Assembly (NCBI RefSeq): GCF_000711795.1
Contig: NZ_KL543978.1
Coordinates: forward strand, 87,826-151,825
DNA: 64,000 nucleotides
Direction: 5' to 3'
Source: Vibrio pacinii DSM 19139
Lineage (GTDB): Bacteria; Pseudomonadota; Gammaproteobacteria; Enterobacterales; Vibrionaceae
Position numbers and translations under genes: made by a program. Every line of letters begins with the position of its first letter. The first letter of the stretch is position 1. Shown piece after piece: positions 26,366 through 35,222 of this stretch. The notes under the pieces were generated by a model, which did not search any database, was not told the origin of the DNA, and saw only the letters and a list, made by a program, of their open reading frames with translations.

Positions 26366-28213
26366 ATGGTTAGGACAACGTCGATTCAGATGTCATTAAA
26401 TGTTGAGACCCTTAATGATATTCTGAGTTTAGATGGGCTAAAACTACTCAACAAAGCCACCCACGAGCTGCGTCAATCCTCAGGGGCACTTTGTACCTGC
26501 GTGATAGAGTTGGATCAATTTACCGCGAAATCGAATCTTATTGCCAGTGCATCAGACCAAACATTAAATCGTCGTCTGTGCCTTACTCCAATCAGTCGTA
26601 CAGCGTACACGTTTGTAAGCCAATCAAATCAGCAGGCGATTGTCTGTCAAAGTGGGGCTTGCCAGCAGCATAGTACCGAATCTTTTATTCTTGATAATGA
26701 CATTGAATCTTACATCGCAATCCCACTTAAAGCCCAAAACGGCGAGATATTAGGTATTCTCCTTTCGACCTATACGCACAAACTCGCAAGTCGAGACATT
26801 GAATCGTTAACTTACTACCACAAATTGATCGCCAATATTGTTGCCCATCATCTCAAAGCAAAATGGTTAACCGCACGAGCAGACTCTTTGGTCGACCAGC
26901 TCAGTTATGAAGTTTCCCACGATAATTTAACTGGTTTACTCAACCGCAGCTATCTGTCTGATACTCTTCAACGACTGATCAGTGAAAATAAGCAGCAATT
27001 TACTCTGGCCTACCTTGATATTGACAACTTTAAAACGATCAATGATTTGTATGGCAACTATATTGGTGATCAGATCATTAAATTTGTCGCCACCACCATC
27101 AAAGAATCCATTCAAGACAAACATTTAGCTTGTCGAATCGCCGGAGATGAGTTTGCTTTTATCAGTCGTTCGCGAGATCCCTTTGCGGTCTGTCACGAGA
27201 TCATCCAACGCCTTGACAAAGGTTATCAGGACAACACCCATAATATTCAGTTTAATGTCAGCATAGGGCTAGCGACGAATAGCGATCAAATACATTCGGC
27301 TGATCAAATTCTCAACAATGCCAGTTTAGCGCTTAAAGACTGTAAGCAGACCAAGCACACCAATGTGCAGTGCTATGACACTCATCTGAGCGCGCAATAC
27401 CACCGCCGCGCTCTCGTCATCGATACTCTACGTAATGAATTAAGCCGAGATATTAGTAGCAGTGAAATTTATGTGGTCGCTCAACCTATCGTCAAAAGAG
27501 AAAGCGATCAATGGGACTATTATGAGATTTTGGCGCGTTGGCAGAGCAAAGCACTTGGGCATGTCTATCCGGTCGAATTCATTGAAGCCGCTGAGCAATC
27601 TGGGTTGATTGTCAAACTTGGCGAGCGGATCATTGAATTAGCATGTAAAGCCAAATTTGAACTTGAGCAAGGTCTAGGCCATCGAGTTAGTTTGAGCATT
27701 AACTGCTCAGCGAACGAGTTTCACAACTCTAATCGATACCTTCAGCATTTAATGAATTGCCTAAAAGATTACGACTTCTCTCCTCAAGATTTTACCATTG
27801 AACTAACAGAAACCGTGCTGCTAATACGGACCAACGAGGTACAACAAATACTGAGTAAGCTACGTCTTTTAGGCTTTAAAGTTGCACTGGATGACTTTGG
27901 CACTGGCTACTCAAGCCTTAATTACATTCATAGTTACCCGATTGATTGTATAAAAATTGATGCGAGTTTTATTCGTAATATGCTTAGCAACGAAACGGCC
28001 GAACGATTGGTGTGGCTGATGGTGCAGCTTTCTCAGCAACTGGGTGTTGCTCTGGTTGCTGAAGGCGTTGAAGATAAAGTAACGTTGGATAAATTGTATC
28101 AAATGGGCTGTACTTGGATTCAGGGCTACTATTTTTCACGTCCAGAGAAACCCCATCAACTTATCGAGAGGCATTTACTCCGCCTCGAAGCACAACGAGT
28201 CTCTAACGGCTAA
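26366..28213 (+). CDS. GAF-GGDEF-EAL cyclic di-GMP protein
   Basis: 615 residues from ATG 26366 (a GTG at 26330 and an ATG at 26390 are alternatives). N-terminal GAF-like sensor about 30-180, GGDEF domain about 190-340 whose active-site loop reads AGDEF, and EAL domain about 365-610. In the EAL domain the signature is EIL instead of EAL, but the other catalytic stretches are present: NCSANEF, ELTETVLL, DDFGTGYSS, KIDASFI, AEGVED and QGYYFSRP. It may be a phosphodiesterase, a cyclase, or both. The stop codon lies inside the following terminator stem. Confidence 0.9.
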   Translation: MVRTTSIQMSLNVETLNDILSLDGLKLLNKATHELRQSSGALCTCVIELDQFTAKSNLIASASDQTLNRRLCLTPISRTAYTFVSQSNQQAIVCQSGACQQHSTESFILDNDIESYIAIPLKAQNGEILGILLSTYTHKLASRDIESLTYYHKLIANIVAHHLKAKWLTARADSLVDQLSYEVSHDNLTGLLNRSYLSDTLQRLISENKQQFTLAYLDIDNFKTINDLYGNYIGDQIIKFVATTIKESIQDKHLACRIAGDEFAFISRSRDPFAVCHEIIQRLDKGYQDNTHNIQFNVSIGLATNSDQIHSADQILNNASLALKDCKQTKHTNVQCYDTHLSAQYHRRALVIDTLRNELSRDISSSEIYVVAQPIVKRESDQWDYYEILARWQSKALGHVYPVEFIEAAEQSGLIVKLGERIIELACKAKFELEQGLGHRVSLSINCSANEFHNSNRYLQHLMNCLKDYDFSPQDFTIELTETVLLIRTNEVQQILSKLRLLGFKVALDDFGTGYSSLNYIHSYPIDCIKIDASFIRNMLSNETAERLVWLMVQLSQQLGVALVAEGVEDKVTLDKLYQMGCTWIQGYYFSRPEKPHQLIERHLLRLEAQRVSNG

Positions 28214-28247
28214 ACGACAAAATTGAAGCGAAAGCGACCGTTTAGCC
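28208..28247 (+). terminator. Terminator overlapping the stop codon of the GGDEF-EAL gene
   Basis: GGCTAAACG (28208-28216) pairs with CGTTTAGCC (28239-28247), then a T-rich tract. The TAA stop at 28211-28213 is in the 5' arm. Confidence 0.75.
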
Positions 28248-28309
28248 TTTGTCATCACATTGCCGCGCTGTTACCCTTTTTAAACTAATGCTAACCCACA
28301 ATTTAATAG

Positions 28310-28822
28310 TTAATAGTGCGCTTTCTCACTCAATAAGCGGGCGACATTTTCTGTCGTAAGTTGAGAAACATCTTGCTTGCGACTCAGTGCTGAACGAATG
28401 TCAGTACTGCGAATTGCCACTTTTTCTGGGCAACTGAGTAAAGACCAGCGACGAAGGATTTCATCACAACGATGAAACTTACTAAAGTTAAATAAATTGT
28501 CAGGGCCAACAACAAAGGTCAGCTCAGCCTCTGGGTGACGTTGCTCTAATGCTTCTAAAACGGCAAACGTAGTAACACTTTGTTCTGGCTGATAAAGACA
28601 CTCTTCAACATCACTGCGCATGACGTATGGCAGGTTCAAGTCTGCGATGAAAACATCGACTAGTTGACAACGTATTGAGTAATCAAGCATCTGTTTACCC
28701 CAAGCATGAGAAATACTCGGTAATAACAAAACCTGATCGAAATGGGATAATGATTCAATCACACTTTTGTGACCTAAACTTGGCGGATTAAATGCGCTTC
28801 CAAACACGGCGATTTTTTTCAT
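28310..28822 (-). CDS. NadD-like nicotinate nucleotide adenylyltransferase family protein
   Basis: 170 residues, nucleotidyltransferase fold with GSAFNPPSLGHKSVI (the HxGH-type motif written as GH) at the start and RSTDIRSALS near the end, the ISSTxxR-type motif. The family makes NAD from nicotinate mononucleotide and ATP. Start ATG 28822 with GAGAGA; an in-frame ATG at 28831 lacks a site. It is divergent from nadE, which finishes NAD synthesis, supporting the assignment. Main housekeeping NadD is usually elsewhere (beside holA or rsfS), so this may be a paralogue. Confidence 0.8.
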   Translation of the reverse strand: MKKIAVFGSAFNPPSLGHKSVIESLSHFDQVLLLPSISHAWGKQMLDYSIRCQLVDVFIADLNLPYVMRSDVEECLYQPEQSVTTFAVLEALEQRHPEAELTFVVGPDNLFNFSKFHRCDEILRRWSLLSCPEKVAIRSTDIRSALSRKQDVSQLTTENVARLLSEKAHY

Positions 28823-28887
28823 TTCTCTCATTCACTATTAATGAAAACTGTGATCACGGTTTTCTAATTCGTTGTTTAAGGTATGAT

Positions 28888-28975
28888 ACGACAAGGTGAG
28901 TTTAACACGTCCCCTTCAACGCTGAGAATCCCAGATGAGGTGGACCTGATAAAATTACCGTTTTTGGTTTTGTTT
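28888..28975 (+). promoter_or_regulatory. nadE leader with TPP-riboswitch-like fragments
   Basis: A TATGAT -10-like box at 28882-28887 would start the transcript near 28894, giving a leader of about 115 bases. It contains GGTGAG, GCTGAGA (28921-28927) and GGACCTGAT (28942-28950), which match conserved pieces of the TPP (thi-box) aptamer in order. The GGATAATGCC-type pyrophosphate-binding part is missing. A T-rich tract follows. I do not claim it binds TPP; it may be a degenerate element or chance. Confidence 0.35.
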
Positions 28976-29008
28976 TTTTAGATATATTGCTTGCAGGAAG
29001 GATACATA

Positions 29009-29836
29009 ATGGAACAGTTGATTCGCGATGAAATGCGTGTTCTGCCAACGATTGACCCTCAATTCGAAATCTCACGCCGCGTGGACTTTATCAAACGCAA
29101 ACTCCAACAAGCTGGATGCAAATCTCTTGTCCTCGGCATCAGTGGCGGTGTCGACTCTACAACCTGTGGTCGCCTAGCTCAATTAGCCGTTGACCAACTC
29201 AATCAAGAGATCGAGGGTGGCTATCAATTTATTGCTGTGCGCCTACCTTATGGTCAACAAAAAGACGAAGATGAAGCGCAACTTGCCTTGCAATTTATTC
29301 AGCCGACGTATTCTGTGTCAGTCAATATTAAACCGGGCGTCGATGGGCTTCACACGGCAAGTCAAACAGCGCTTGAAGGTACTGGCTTGCTACCTCAAGA
29401 CAGCGCAAAAGTTGACTTTGTTAAAGGTAACGTAAAAGCACGCGCACGTATGGTTGCTCAATATGAGATTGCAGGCTTTGTCGGTGGGTTGGTCATTGGT
29501 ACTGACCATTCGGCTGAGAATATTACCGGGTTTTACACCAAGTTTGGAGATGGTGCCTGCGACATGGCTCCACTGTTTGGCTTAAGCAAACGTCAAGTTC
29601 GCCAAGTTGCTGAAACCTTAGGTGCCCCTGAGCAACTAGTCAGAAAAGTACCTACCGCAGATCTAGAAGAGCTGGCACCACAGAAAGCCGATGAAGAAGC
29701 TCTTAATCTGACTTACGACCAAATTGATGATTTTTTGGAAGGTAAACCTGTTGCGCCAGAAGTCTGTGAGCGTTTGGTCCACATCTATACCGTTACCCAA
29801 CATAAGCGTGAGCCGATTCCGACAATTTACGACTAA
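29009..29836 (+). CDS. nadE: NAD synthetase, ammonia-dependent
   Basis: 275 residues. Makes NAD from deamido-NAD, ATP and ammonia, the last step of NAD synthesis. P-loop-like PP-ATPase motif SGGVDSTTCGRLAQ, then GFYTKFGDGACDM and KVPTADLEELAPQKADE as in E. coli NadE. No glutaminase domain, so it uses free ammonia. ATG 29009 follows AGGAAGGA. Followed by a terminator. Confidence 0.97.
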   Translation: MEQLIRDEMRVLPTIDPQFEISRRVDFIKRKLQQAGCKSLVLGISGGVDSTTCGRLAQLAVDQLNQEIEGGYQFIAVRLPYGQQKDEDEAQLALQFIQPTYSVSVNIKPGVDGLHTASQTALEGTGLLPQDSAKVDFVKGNVKARARMVAQYEIAGFVGGLVIGTDHSAENITGFYTKFGDGACDMAPLFGLSKRQVRQVAETLGAPEQLVRKVPTADLEELAPQKADEEALNLTYDQIDDFLEGKPVAPEVCERLVHIYTVTQHKREPIPTIYD

Positions 29837-29856
29837 TCATCGTTAGATCTATTTTC

Positions 29857-29880
29857 GCCCTTATCATTCGATAAGGGCTT
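29857..29880 (+). terminator. Terminator after nadE
   Basis: GCCCTTATC pairs with GATAAGGGC with loop ATTC. The T tract is short. The remaining bases to 30146 (about 270) show no gene and no clear signal other than the promoter region of the next gene. Confidence 0.75.
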
Positions 29881-30146
29881 AACTTATTGTTTGTCGTAGT
29901 CAAATAAAGTTGCACACCATACTAATAGCGACGCATATGTGCGCATAAGGCTAACTGATATCTTTCGTCAACGTAAGGCTAAGCCGTCACACAATTTACT
30001 ATTTGTTGCTATTGATCACTAGCTAGTCGCGAGCGTTTTCACTACACTATGCTGGCTTAAGCACTCAATCTACCTATCTGTGGTGACCTCTGGCCGCCTG
30101 AAGTGCTTGATTTAAAACCTATCGACGCAAAATAGTGTATTCATAT

Positions 30147-30695
30147 ATGGAACAAGATAAGTTTACTAATATTTATCGATTGCCAACGGCTATCCAGATC
30201 CGAATCGGTAAATGGCAACAAACCTTCAATGGCACCTCTGATCTGATTATGCATCAGGCAATCGAAGTGCGTAATAAGCAATATCGCAAACCTACCTTTC
30301 TTCCTTCTGGTTGGTGTGTGCAGCGATTCGACCAAGAAACTATTTCGATCACCAATCACGGTAAATATATTCAAACGGCGATGCGTACTATGCTTGACCG
30401 TAAGGTGTCATATAAGCGTATTTACCTTTCTCGTTTGCCCATAGAACAAGCACAACCCGGATTAATCGCGTTTAAACGCGAGTGGATTTCAAAACACAAC
30501 CGAGTCGCAGATAAATACAACCAAATTAAGAAAAAGCAATTTATGCGCTACGCCAACGAAGAGGCCGATACACTCTACCCTTCCATACCGAAGGGGGAAT
30601 TTGATGTCACTTTGTGGAACAAACTGGTGGTTTCACTACTAGGAAGTGCGAATAAATTCGACAACCCTTACTTTGTTAAAAAAGCCAAAGTTTGA
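30147..30695 (+). CDS. Hypothetical basic protein
   Basis: 182 residues from ATG 30147 (a GTG 12 bases earlier is in frame). Basic (many Lys and Arg), no membrane span, no signal peptide. Not recognised. Motif-like pieces: YRLPTAIQIRIGKWQQTF, TNHGKYIQTAMRTML, and a charged helix KREWISKHNRVADKYNQIKKKQF. Resembles short DNA-binding or phage-associated proteins in composition, but this is not evidence for function. Single gene. Confidence 0.65.
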   Translation: MEQDKFTNIYRLPTAIQIRIGKWQQTFNGTSDLIMHQAIEVRNKQYRKPTFLPSGWCVQRFDQETISITNHGKYIQTAMRTMLDRKVSYKRIYLSRLPIEQAQPGLIAFKREWISKHNRVADKYNQIKKKQFMRYANEEADTLYPSIPKGEFDVTLWNKLVVSLLGSANKFDNPYFVKKAKV

Positions 30696-30758
30696 GTCAA
30701 AAAAGCCAAAATCTGATCAATCAAAGGCAGCATAGTGCGCCTTTGATTCCACTCATCG

Positions 30759-31535
30759 TTAATATTTATCCAGAATTTCTTGGTAACGACTGCTCCCTGA
30801 TTGATCAGTTTGCTTAAGGAGATCTAATCCTTTTTGGAGCTTTTCGACAACAGCGGGATCACTATCTCGGTTAACCGCAAAATAGACATCGCCCTTTTTA
30901 ACCACATACACCGGCTCAAATAAATCAGCATCAATCCCAACTTGTCGAGCCCACCAGTAAGCAGCACGCTCGGCATACACCAATAAATCAATTCGCTTTT
31001 TCAGGAGCTGTTCAGCCAGCACCGTCACATCGATAGCTTCTTGCATCGCGGCACGCGGAACCCCCAGTTCCAGCAAACTCTGCTCACCGATGTCATCACG
31101 TATGGCACCAATACGGTATTTGGCCATATCTAACGGTTTATCTATTTTAATATTGTCTCCTCGACGCGCAAGGACGACAACTTTGATGTCCACGATAGGG
31201 CCAACCCAATAAAAAAGCGCCTCCCGATGCTCGGAACGCGTTGTGGAGAATAGAACCGTGTTTTGGCGCGTTAACACTCGACGATAGGAGCGGGCCCAAG
31301 GCTGTAAGGAAATTTGCGACAAAGTAATAGGCTCTCCTACCAATGCACTTGCCGCCAGTAAAATATCGACCGAATAACCCGTTATATGATCATCTTTAAT
31401 AAAATTGGCTGGGGGGTAAGCCTCTGTAAAAAACTCCAGTTCTCGAAGGTCGTTTTCAGCGCCGACAGCCGATGATATTGACAACATCAACGACAAAGCA
31501 CAGGCCGATTGGCAAATAAAATTACGTACAATCAC
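30759..31535 (-). CDS. Periplasmic solute-binding protein, family 3 type
   Basis: 258 residues with a Sec signal peptide (SACALSLMLSISSAVGA, cut near 26) and the SBP_bac_3 fold: FTEAYPPANFIKDDHITGYSVDILLA at the start of the mature part is the ligand-binding opening. No transporter genes adjoin, so it may serve a sensor or an orphan ABC uptake system. Its relatives bind amino acids or related compounds; substrate not assigned. ATG 31535. Confidence 0.85.
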   Translation of the reverse strand: MIVRNFICQSACALSLMLSISSAVGAENDLRELEFFTEAYPPANFIKDDHITGYSVDILLAASALVGEPITLSQISLQPWARSYRRVLTRQNTVLFSTTRSEHREALFYWVGPIVDIKVVVLARRGDNIKIDKPLDMAKYRIGAIRDDIGEQSLLELGVPRAAMQEAIDVTVLAEQLLKKRIDLLVYAERAAYWWARQVGIDADLFEPVYVVKKGDVYFAVNRDSDPAVVEKLQKGLDLLKQTDQSGSSRYQEILDKY

Positions 31536-31606
31536 AGGCCATCTCCATTCAGCGTCTCAGTTAAAGTTAGTTCACTCAACCCATAACTTCTAAGCACAAT
31601 GATAAA

Positions 31607-32500
31607 TTAATGCTTAAAAAGTAATTTTAATTGGCCAACCTGTGGCGCTTTTGCCACCAAATACACCGCGCCAGCAGCGCACATAAAACCGAGCGCACCA
31701 AGAGCGTCAAACGACTCGTCAAACATTAACCACGCTTGCACCGCCGTGGTCGGCGGCACTAGATAAAACACCGACGCAACACTGGACGACGCACCGTGCT
31801 CTACCATGTACAAAAGCAGTAAAATCGCAACACAAGACAGTACCACCACCAACCAAACTAACGTTAGAATCAATGAATAGTTCCATTCAACCTGCATGGT
31901 TTCAAAGCTCACCGCGTAAGGGATGAACAACATGCCCGCCGCAAAATATTGAATAGCCGCACTGCCGACCATATCGACACCTTGGCAGTACTTTTTCTGA
32001 TATAGGGTTCCCAAAGTAATACCAACCAAAGAGACCAAGCACACCACGACCGCTAAGGTGCGATGCTGATCTGACTGCCAGTCCACTTTGCCCATCAACA
32101 CTAAGCTGATGCCGACAAAGCCAAGCATCAAGCCAAGCCATTGCGATGGCTTAAAGGCATGCTGGGTAAAACTCACCAATAGCAACACGGTCAAAATCGG
32201 TTGTAAGCCAACCAACAATGAACTCAATCCCGCCGGCATACCGAGACTAATCGCCAAATAGGTACCCCCAAGATAGAAACCATGAATTAATACCCCAACC
32301 ACCGCGCAGTGGAATAGCATTTTTCCCGTTGGGATTCGTCTGCGTAGTACGACAACAAGCAGTAGAAATAGCGCAACATTGGCGGTCATACGAATCGAAA
32401 GCAAGGTCGCAGGTTCAGCGTATTGAAGACCAAACCTTGCGCCGACAAAGCCAGACGCCCACAACACAACAAATATAAAAGGAATTAATCGAACTAACAT
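31607..32500 (-). CDS. EamA/DMT-superfamily transporter, controlled by the divergent MocR gene
   Basis: 297 residues, ten helices in two EamA repeats (second near VCLVSLVGITLGTLYQKKYC). Starts with RLIPFIFVVLWASGFVGARFG, typical of the family. Probably exports or imports small metabolites. It is divergent from a MocR regulator with about 100 bases between them and a pair of direct repeats there, so that regulator is the likely controller. Confidence 0.88.
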   Translation of the reverse strand: MLVRLIPFIFVVLWASGFVGARFGLQYAEPATLLSIRMTANVALFLLLVVVLRRRIPTGKMLFHCAVVGVLIHGFYLGGTYLAISLGMPAGLSSLLVGLQPILTVLLLVSFTQHAFKPSQWLGLMLGFVGISLVLMGKVDWQSDQHRTLAVVVCLVSLVGITLGTLYQKKYCQGVDMVGSAAIQYFAAGMLFIPYAVSFETMQVEWNYSLILTLVWLVVVLSCVAILLLLYMVEHGASSSVASVFYLVPPTTAVQAWLMFDESFDALGALGFMCAAGAVYLVAKAPQVGQLKLLFKH

Positions 32501-32544
32501 CGCCTTTCCTCTGGCTTTTTGATTAGATATCAGGCTACTTTATT

Positions 32545-32596
32545 GGGTACAGAAAAATCATAAAGACACAGATTGGACTTTTTATATGGGTACAGA
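32545..32596. promoter_or_regulatory. Direct repeat pair, possible MocR operator
   Basis: GGGTACAGA occurs at 32545-32553 and again at 32588-32596, with 43 bases between starts (about four helix turns), both within a TTTAT-TGGGTACAGA context. MocR regulators such as GabR and PdxR bind spaced direct repeats, so this is a plausible binding site for the neighbour regulator. Confidence 0.55.
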
Positions 32597-32599
32597 TGG

Positions 32600-34018
32600 A
32601 TGGGCATCAACAATAAATACGTAATGGTCGAGGACCATATCAAAACTCGAATCCATGCAGGACAACTGTCCAACGAAGACAAACTACCGTCAATCCGCGA
32701 TTTGAGTAACGAGCTAAACGTCAGTAAAAATACCGTGATTCGTGCTTATCAAGAGTTAGAAGGACAAGGTGTTATCTATGCGGTGGCGAAATCAGGTTAT
32801 CGGGTACAGACACCACATCACGTTGCATCGCAGGTGACACAACCTAACCATGTCGATCTGTTGTCGCTGTGCAAAGAAATATTGACCTATTCTCCTAAAC
32901 GCGAGTGGTTGGCCACTGGCTCTGCACATCCTAATATTGATACCCCGGCGATAAAAACGCTGTATGCAGAAATCGGTCGTCACAGTCGTCAGCAAAGTCA
33001 GATTCCAAGCCACTATCAACTACCTCCGGGAAATACCCTGCTGCTTCGACATTTAACTAAGATAAGCCAAGACCTTGGTGTCGAGGTGTCGGTCAGTGAT
33101 CTCGCGGTCACTCATGGTGCTCAGCAGGCGATTAGCCTCGCACTGCGCGCGCTGACCCAGCCAGGTGATATTGTCGCCGTTGAATCGCCGTGCTATTTCG
33201 GTAACTTGCTGTTGATGGAATCTTTAGGTTTGCAAGTTATTGAAATACCAAGCTGTCCGCGCAGTGGTATGGATCCTGATTTATTGGCGCAAGCGGTAAC
33301 CAAGTGGCCAATTCGCGTTATCGTCGTCACGCCGAACTTTACCAACCCTACTGGGGCCAAGATGCCTTTAGAAAAACGTCTTGCGCTACTTGATGCGGCT
33401 CAATCGGTTGCCATTATTGAAGATGATGTGTTCGGCGCGCTCACCTTTGATGAAAACATTACGCCACTCAAAACGCTCGACAAGCGCGATCGAGTCATTT
33501 ATGTCAACTCGCTCTCGAAAATGCTTGATTCCAGGCTACGCATTGGTTGGATTGCTGCCGGTCGCTATCAAGCCCAAATTGAGAAGTTCCTAGTCAGCGA
33601 CAACATGGGCAGCCTCAACCTGATGCAATCTGCGGTGGCTGACTTTCTCAATAGCGGCAAATACAAACAGCATGTCAAACGAATGCAACGCGAATACCAA
33701 ACCAATGTGCGGATGTTTTGCCAGCAGTTATCGGGTTCGCTGGATGCCTACGCAAACCTAAATGGCCGTTATCAGCTTTATTGCCCGCAAGGATCGTTTC
33801 TCGTTTGGTTATCATTGCCAGCAAATTTAGACAGCGAGCAACTCTATCAACAGGCAAAAGCACTGAACATCAGTATTCTTCCCGGAACCTTATTTGCTAC
33901 CGAAGGGCAGTATCGACACTGTGTTCGTTTTAGTTGCTCAAACTTCCTAACCCACACTGACTGGAAAAACGGCGTTGCAAAGCTGGCTGAGCTCATCCAT
34001 CATCAAGTAAACCGCTAA
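32600..34018 (+). CDS. MocR-family regulator (GntR helix-turn-helix fused to aminotransferase-like domain)
   Basis: 472 residues from ATG 32600 (frame open from a TTG at 32573). N-terminal GntR winged helix about 1-75 (LPSIRDLSNELNVSKNTVIRAYQELE) and C-terminal fold-type I PLP aminotransferase domain about 110-470 with NFTNPTGAKMP and the PLP lysine region VNSLSKMLDSRLRIGWI (SLSK). It binds PLP but usually does not catalyse transamination. Likely controls the divergent EamA transporter. ATG choice is based on family start. Confidence 0.93.
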   Translation: MGINNKYVMVEDHIKTRIHAGQLSNEDKLPSIRDLSNELNVSKNTVIRAYQELEGQGVIYAVAKSGYRVQTPHHVASQVTQPNHVDLLSLCKEILTYSPKREWLATGSAHPNIDTPAIKTLYAEIGRHSRQQSQIPSHYQLPPGNTLLLRHLTKISQDLGVEVSVSDLAVTHGAQQAISLALRALTQPGDIVAVESPCYFGNLLLMESLGLQVIEIPSCPRSGMDPDLLAQAVTKWPIRVIVVTPNFTNPTGAKMPLEKRLALLDAAQSVAIIEDDVFGALTFDENITPLKTLDKRDRVIYVNSLSKMLDSRLRIGWIAAGRYQAQIEKFLVSDNMGSLNLMQSAVADFLNSGKYKQHVKRMQREYQTNVRMFCQQLSGSLDAYANLNGRYQLYCPQGSFLVWLSLPANLDSEQLYQQAKALNISILPGTLFATEGQYRHCVRFSCSNFLTHTDWKNGVAKLAELIHHQVNR

Positions 34019-34028
34019 GGAGTCGATT

Positions 34029-34580
34029 ATGCACACACCGATACCGCCTGAAGATGTGATTCAATTCTGGTTTACTGAACTTGAAGCGAAAGATTGGTTC
34101 ACGACTAACCTTGAACTGGATCAGAAAATCACAACCCGATTCTTACCCCTAGTAGAGCGCGCGGCGCAATGTGAACTGGTTAGTTGGCGCAGCAGTGCCC
34201 AAGGTAGGCTCGCTGAAGTGATTGTCCTTGATCAGTTCTCGCGTAATATTTTCCGCAATACACCCCGTGCTTTTAGTCAAGACCCACTCGCGTTAGCTCT
34301 CGCACAAGAGGCTATTGGTTTAGGCCTAGATCAAGCGCTGTCATTAGAGCAACGAAGCTTCCTGTATATGCCATTTATGCACAGCGAATCACGTCAGATT
34401 CATCAGCAAGCGGTGCTATTATTTAGCACGCCTGGCATGGAGAATAACCATCAGTTTGAGCTCAAACACAAAGTCATTATCGATCAGTTTGGCCGCTATC
34501 CTCATCGTAACGAGATCCTTGGCCGTGAAAGTACCCCACAAGAAATTGCGTTTTTAACACAGCCTGATTCGAGCTTTTAG
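34029..34580 (+). CDS. DUF924 family protein
   Basis: 183 residues with the DUF924 hallmarks: EDVIQFWFTEL at the start, RLAEVIVLDQFSRNIFRNTPRAF, and YMPFMHSES. The family has a TPR-like helical fold and no settled function. Starts 10 bases after the MocR stop, so the two may share a transcript. Convergent with hutZ. Confidence 0.92.
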   Translation: MHTPIPPEDVIQFWFTELEAKDWFTTNLELDQKITTRFLPLVERAAQCELVSWRSSAQGRLAEVIVLDQFSRNIFRNTPRAFSQDPLALALAQEAIGLGLDQALSLEQRSFLYMPFMHSESRQIHQQAVLLFSTPGMENNHQFELKHKVIIDQFGRYPHRNEILGRESTPQEIAFLTQPDSSF

Positions 34581-34613
34581 CCTAATCATGCGGCGCTAGC
34601 GTTTAGTTTAATT

Positions 34614-34634
34614 GCTGAGACTGACAAACTCAGC
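34614..34634. terminator. Weak hairpin between DUF924 gene and hutZ
   Basis: GCTGAG pairs with CTCAGC around a 9-base loop. There is little T tract, so it is a weak terminator at best for either of the convergent genes. Confidence 0.4.
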
Positions 34635-34665
34635 CTCTTTCACCACCGCAACCTCTTTCACCACC
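34634..34665. repeat. Short direct repeat at the hutZ 3' end
   Basis: The 14-mer CCTCTTTCACCACC occurs twice at 34634-34647 and 34652-34665, 18 bases apart. It lies just outside the hutZ stop. No function is evident. Confidence 0.6.
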
Positions 34666-34678
34666 ACAACAGTGTTGG

Positions 34679-35203
34679 CTAAGAGACTTTTTTATGCCCT
34701 TCTTGCAAATGGACGAAATCGACTAAATCATCACCGGCGACTTGATAGGCTTGACCAAAACCTTTTACAAACAGACCTTTTTCAGCCTTCAGATTAAATA
34801 AAACGAAGTCTTGTAATTGACTCAGCCCATCGATTATTTCACCAAATCGGGTTTGCATCTGGCCAATGACTTGCTGCCACTGTTCGCTATCGCGCTTCAC
34901 CACAGAAGCGACGGCATCAAAGGTTAAGCGCTTACGGGCGAACAGTTGTTTGCAGCTCTCTTCATCTTCAATCATCATGATTGAGACGTTCGGGTTCACT
35001 TGCAAATTGCGTGCATGACGAGCAATTTCTGAGATCAACACAAAATAGCCATCTTGGTTTTGTACAAATGGCGCATAACTGACATTTGGGCGCCCCTCGG
35101 CATCAACGGTAGCCAATTGCAATGTTTTACGTTGCTGGCGAAACTCTTTAATTTCCGGGCCCAAACGCCCTTGTAAACGCTCTTGCTTAACCTGCTGATC
35201 CAT
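34679..35203 (-). CDS. hutZ: Haem-utilisation protein HutZ (HugZ family, haem oxygenase-like)
   Basis: 174 residues from ATG 35203, with GGAG 7 bases upstream. It has the pyridoxamine-phosphate-oxidase-like split barrel and the C-terminal HLQEGHKKVS; with this start the His is residue 170, which is the haem ligand known in V. cholerae HutZ, and this supports the start. HutZ degrades haem to release iron in the cytoplasm. The longer frame begins with a GTG 6 bases before. Lies 19 bases after hutX. Confidence 0.95.
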   Translation of the reverse strand: MDQQVKQERLQGRLGPEIKEFRQQRKTLQLATVDAEGRPNVSYAPFVQNQDGYFVLISEIARHARNLQVNPNVSIMMIEDEESCKQLFARKRLTFDAVASVVKRDSEQWQQVIGQMQTRFGEIIDGLSQLQDFVLFNLKAEKGLFVKGFGQAYQVAGDDLVDFVHLQEGHKKVS

Positions 35204-35222
35204 ATTCACTCTCCTTGCTAGC

